A DNA stretch of 64,000 nt from Bathymodiolus brooksi. Lineage: Eukaryota; Mollusca; Bivalvia; Mytilida; Modiolidae. Of the stretch, positions 62,101-64,000 are shown piece after piece. The number at the start of each line of letters is the position of its first letter. The stretch's first letter is position 1. A program made the position numbers and the translations under genes. The notes under the pieces were generated by a model. That model did no database searches, was not told where the DNA came from, and was given only the letters and a program-made list of their open reading frames with translations. Location of the stretch: assembly GCA_963680875.1 (NCBI GenBank), contig OY804588.1:76780829-76844828 (forward strand), written 5' to 3'.

Positions 62101-63019
62101 GATTTCCCTTTTGTTGTTATTTTCTTATCGATCATGATTATTTACACCAGCACCTTGATTTTGTTTTTATTTTGTTATCGATCATGGTTATTTACACCAG
62201 CACCTTGATTTCCCTTTTGTTGTTATTTTCTTATCGATCATGGTTATTTACACCAGCACCTTGATTTTCTTTTTGTTGTTATTTTGTTATCGATCATGGC
62301 GATTTACACCAGCACCTTAATTTTGTTTTTTAATTTGTTATCGATCATGGTTATTTACGCCAGCACCTTGATTTCGTTTTTTTTGTTATTTTGCTATCGA
62401 TCATGGTTATTTACACCAGCACATTAATTTTCTGTTTGTTATTTTGTTATCGATCATGAATAATTACATCAGCACCTTGAATTTCTTTTTGTTATGTTGT
62501 TATGGATCATGGGTATTTACACCAGCACATTGATTTTCTTTTTGTTGATATTCTGTTATCGATTGTGGTTATTTACCCCAGCACCTTGATTTTGTTTTTA
62601 TTTTGTTATCGATCATGGCTATTTACACCAGCACCTTGATGTTGATTTTGTTTTTATTTTGTTATCGATCATGGTTATTTACCCCCAGGACCTTGATTTT
62701 GATTTTTTTTTATTTTGTTATCGATTATGGCTATTTACACCAGCACCTTGATTTTCCTGTTGTTGTTATTTTGTTATCGATCATGATTATTTACACCAGC
62801 ACCTAGATTTTGATTTTGTTTTTATTTTGTTATCGATCATGGTTATTTACCCCCAGGACCTTGATTTTCCTTTTGTTGTTATTTTGTTATCGATCATGGC
62901 TATTTACACCAGCATCTTGAGTTTCCTTTTGTTGTTATTTTGTTATCGATCATGATTATTTACACCAGCACCTAGATTTTCTTTTAGTTTTAATTTTGTT
63001 ATCGATCATGACTATTTAC

Positions 63020-63347
63020 TAATGGGTCACACTTTGGTTTTGTATGTTGTCGTTGGGAGTATAAATAGTATTATTTTGTTTTATCTATTTATTTTTAAAT
63101 TGTGTATTTAAAGATGCCAAACCACTAATTTAATTCACCAATCAGAGCTTAGAATATATACAAAAGTAGTCCTTTTTAAAGAAAAAAGTTCCTTTCACTT
63201 TGTTGTATTGTGGATAATACTGAATGGAATGGAAAAATTAAAATTGATAAGTAAAGTTAAATATATAAGGATTATTTTGAGACCAAATTTGGTTGAATTT
63301 AGTTGTATTTGAATCCTTTATGGATGTCTTGATGCATGACCTATACA
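63020..63347. other. Unique 328-bp interruption of the array
   Basis: The array stops within a unit after GACTATTTACT and resumes with TTTTCTTTTTGTTGTTA. The roughly 12 bp ACCAGCACCTTG normally between these points are missing. The interruption is AT-rich, has no open frame of its own, and shows no terminal inverted repeat or clear target duplication. Confidence 0.85.
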
Positions 63348-64000
63348 ATTTTCTTTTTGTTGTTATTTTGTTATCGATCATGGCGATTTACACCAGCACC
63401 TTGATTTTGTTTTTTATTTTGTTATCGATCATGGTTATTTACACCAGCACCTTGATTTTCTTTTTGTTGTTATTTTGTCATCGATCATGATTATTTACAC
63501 CAGCACCTTGATTTTCTTTTTGTTGTTATTTTGTTATCGATCATGATTATTTACACCAGCACCTTGATTTTCTTTTTGTTGTTATTTTGTTATCGATCAT
63601 GATTATTTACACCAGCACCTTGATTTTCTTTTTGTTGTTATTTTATTATCGATCATGATTATTTACACCAGCACCTTGATTTTCTTTTTGTTATTATTTT
63701 GTTATCGATCATGATTATTTACACCAGCACCTTGATTTTCTTTTTGTTGTTATTTTGTTATCGATCATGATTATTTACACCAGCACCTTGATTTTGTTTT
63801 TGCTGTTATTTTATTATCGATCATGATTATTTACACCAGCACCTTGATTTTCTTTTTGTTATTATTTTGTTATCGATCATGGCGATTTACACCAGCACAT
63901 TGATTTTGTTTTTTATTTTGTTATCGATCATGGTTATTTACACCAGCACATTGATTTATTTTTATTATCGATCATGATTATTTACCCCCAGGACCTTGAT
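63348..64000. repeat. 56-bp array, continuation past the window end
   Basis: Same units and same variant order as before the interruption, including the CATCGATCATG, TTGCTGTTATTTTATTATC and TTTACCCCCAGGACC forms. The array continues beyond the window. Confidence 0.95.

Larger units (their letters stand above)
50371..63019. repeat. 12.6-kb array of 51-56-bp units with higher-order repeats
   Basis: The core unit combines GTTATCGATCATGATTATTT, ACACCAGCACCTTGATTTTC and TTTTTGTTGTTATTTT (56 bp). A 51-bp form has ATGGCGATTT and TTGTTTTTTATTTT. Marked variants (TATACCTGTAATTTTTG, GTTATCCGATC, GATTAACTTTTTG, ACGCCAGTGCC) recur in fixed order, defining super-repeats. For example, 50740-53095 recurs at 53813-56170. 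Length is not a strict multiple of three, so only 64-81-codon frames appear. These are not genes. Confidence 0.96.

Overview
The window looks like a repeat-dominated stretch of an animal nuclear genome, most likely a bivalve mollusc. It is AT-rich. It holds no compact operon-like gene runs. It carries one exon of an animal receptor gene with a consensus splice donor, tRNA-derived SINEs with a Pol III B box, a decayed reverse transcriptase, and several dispersed repeat families. From memory, these families resemble repeats that are abundant in mussel and other bivalve genomes; no database search was made. Most long open frames are by-products of tandem repeats whose unit length is a multiple of three.

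Layout. Positions 1-5.9 kb: dispersed repeats (families A, B, C, SINE-like pieces) and a 28-bp array. 5.9-7.4 kb: a 27/30-bp minisatellite inside a family B element. 8.3-9.0 kb: short arrays, a hammerhead-like motif and a 20-bp-arm hairpin. 9.2-10.9 kb: a 36-bp array of about 46 units. 10.9-17.7 kb: dispersed repeats, SINEs, a 42-bp array in another family B copy and small arrays. 17.8-42.0 kb: a 24-kb array of a 60-bp monomer with nested higher-order structure, including a 9-kb near-perfect duplication. 42-50.3 kb: mostly non-repetitive sequence with the first coding exon of a GABA-B receptor subunit 1-like gene (minus strand), a dead retrotransposon reverse transcriptase with its family B tail, SINEs and a 22-bp array. 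50.4 kb to the end: a second large array, with units of about 51-56 bp, interrupted once and running off the window.

The only functional protein-coding sequence I can support is the GABA-B receptor exon at 45.2-45.5 kb. No downstream exon is recognisable between it and the 24-kb array, so the array probably lies in or beyond its first intron. Apart from this exon, the notable biology is repeat evolution. Minisatellites have arisen at least three times inside copies of one retroelement tail family, and the two largest arrays show alpha-satellite-like higher-order organisation.
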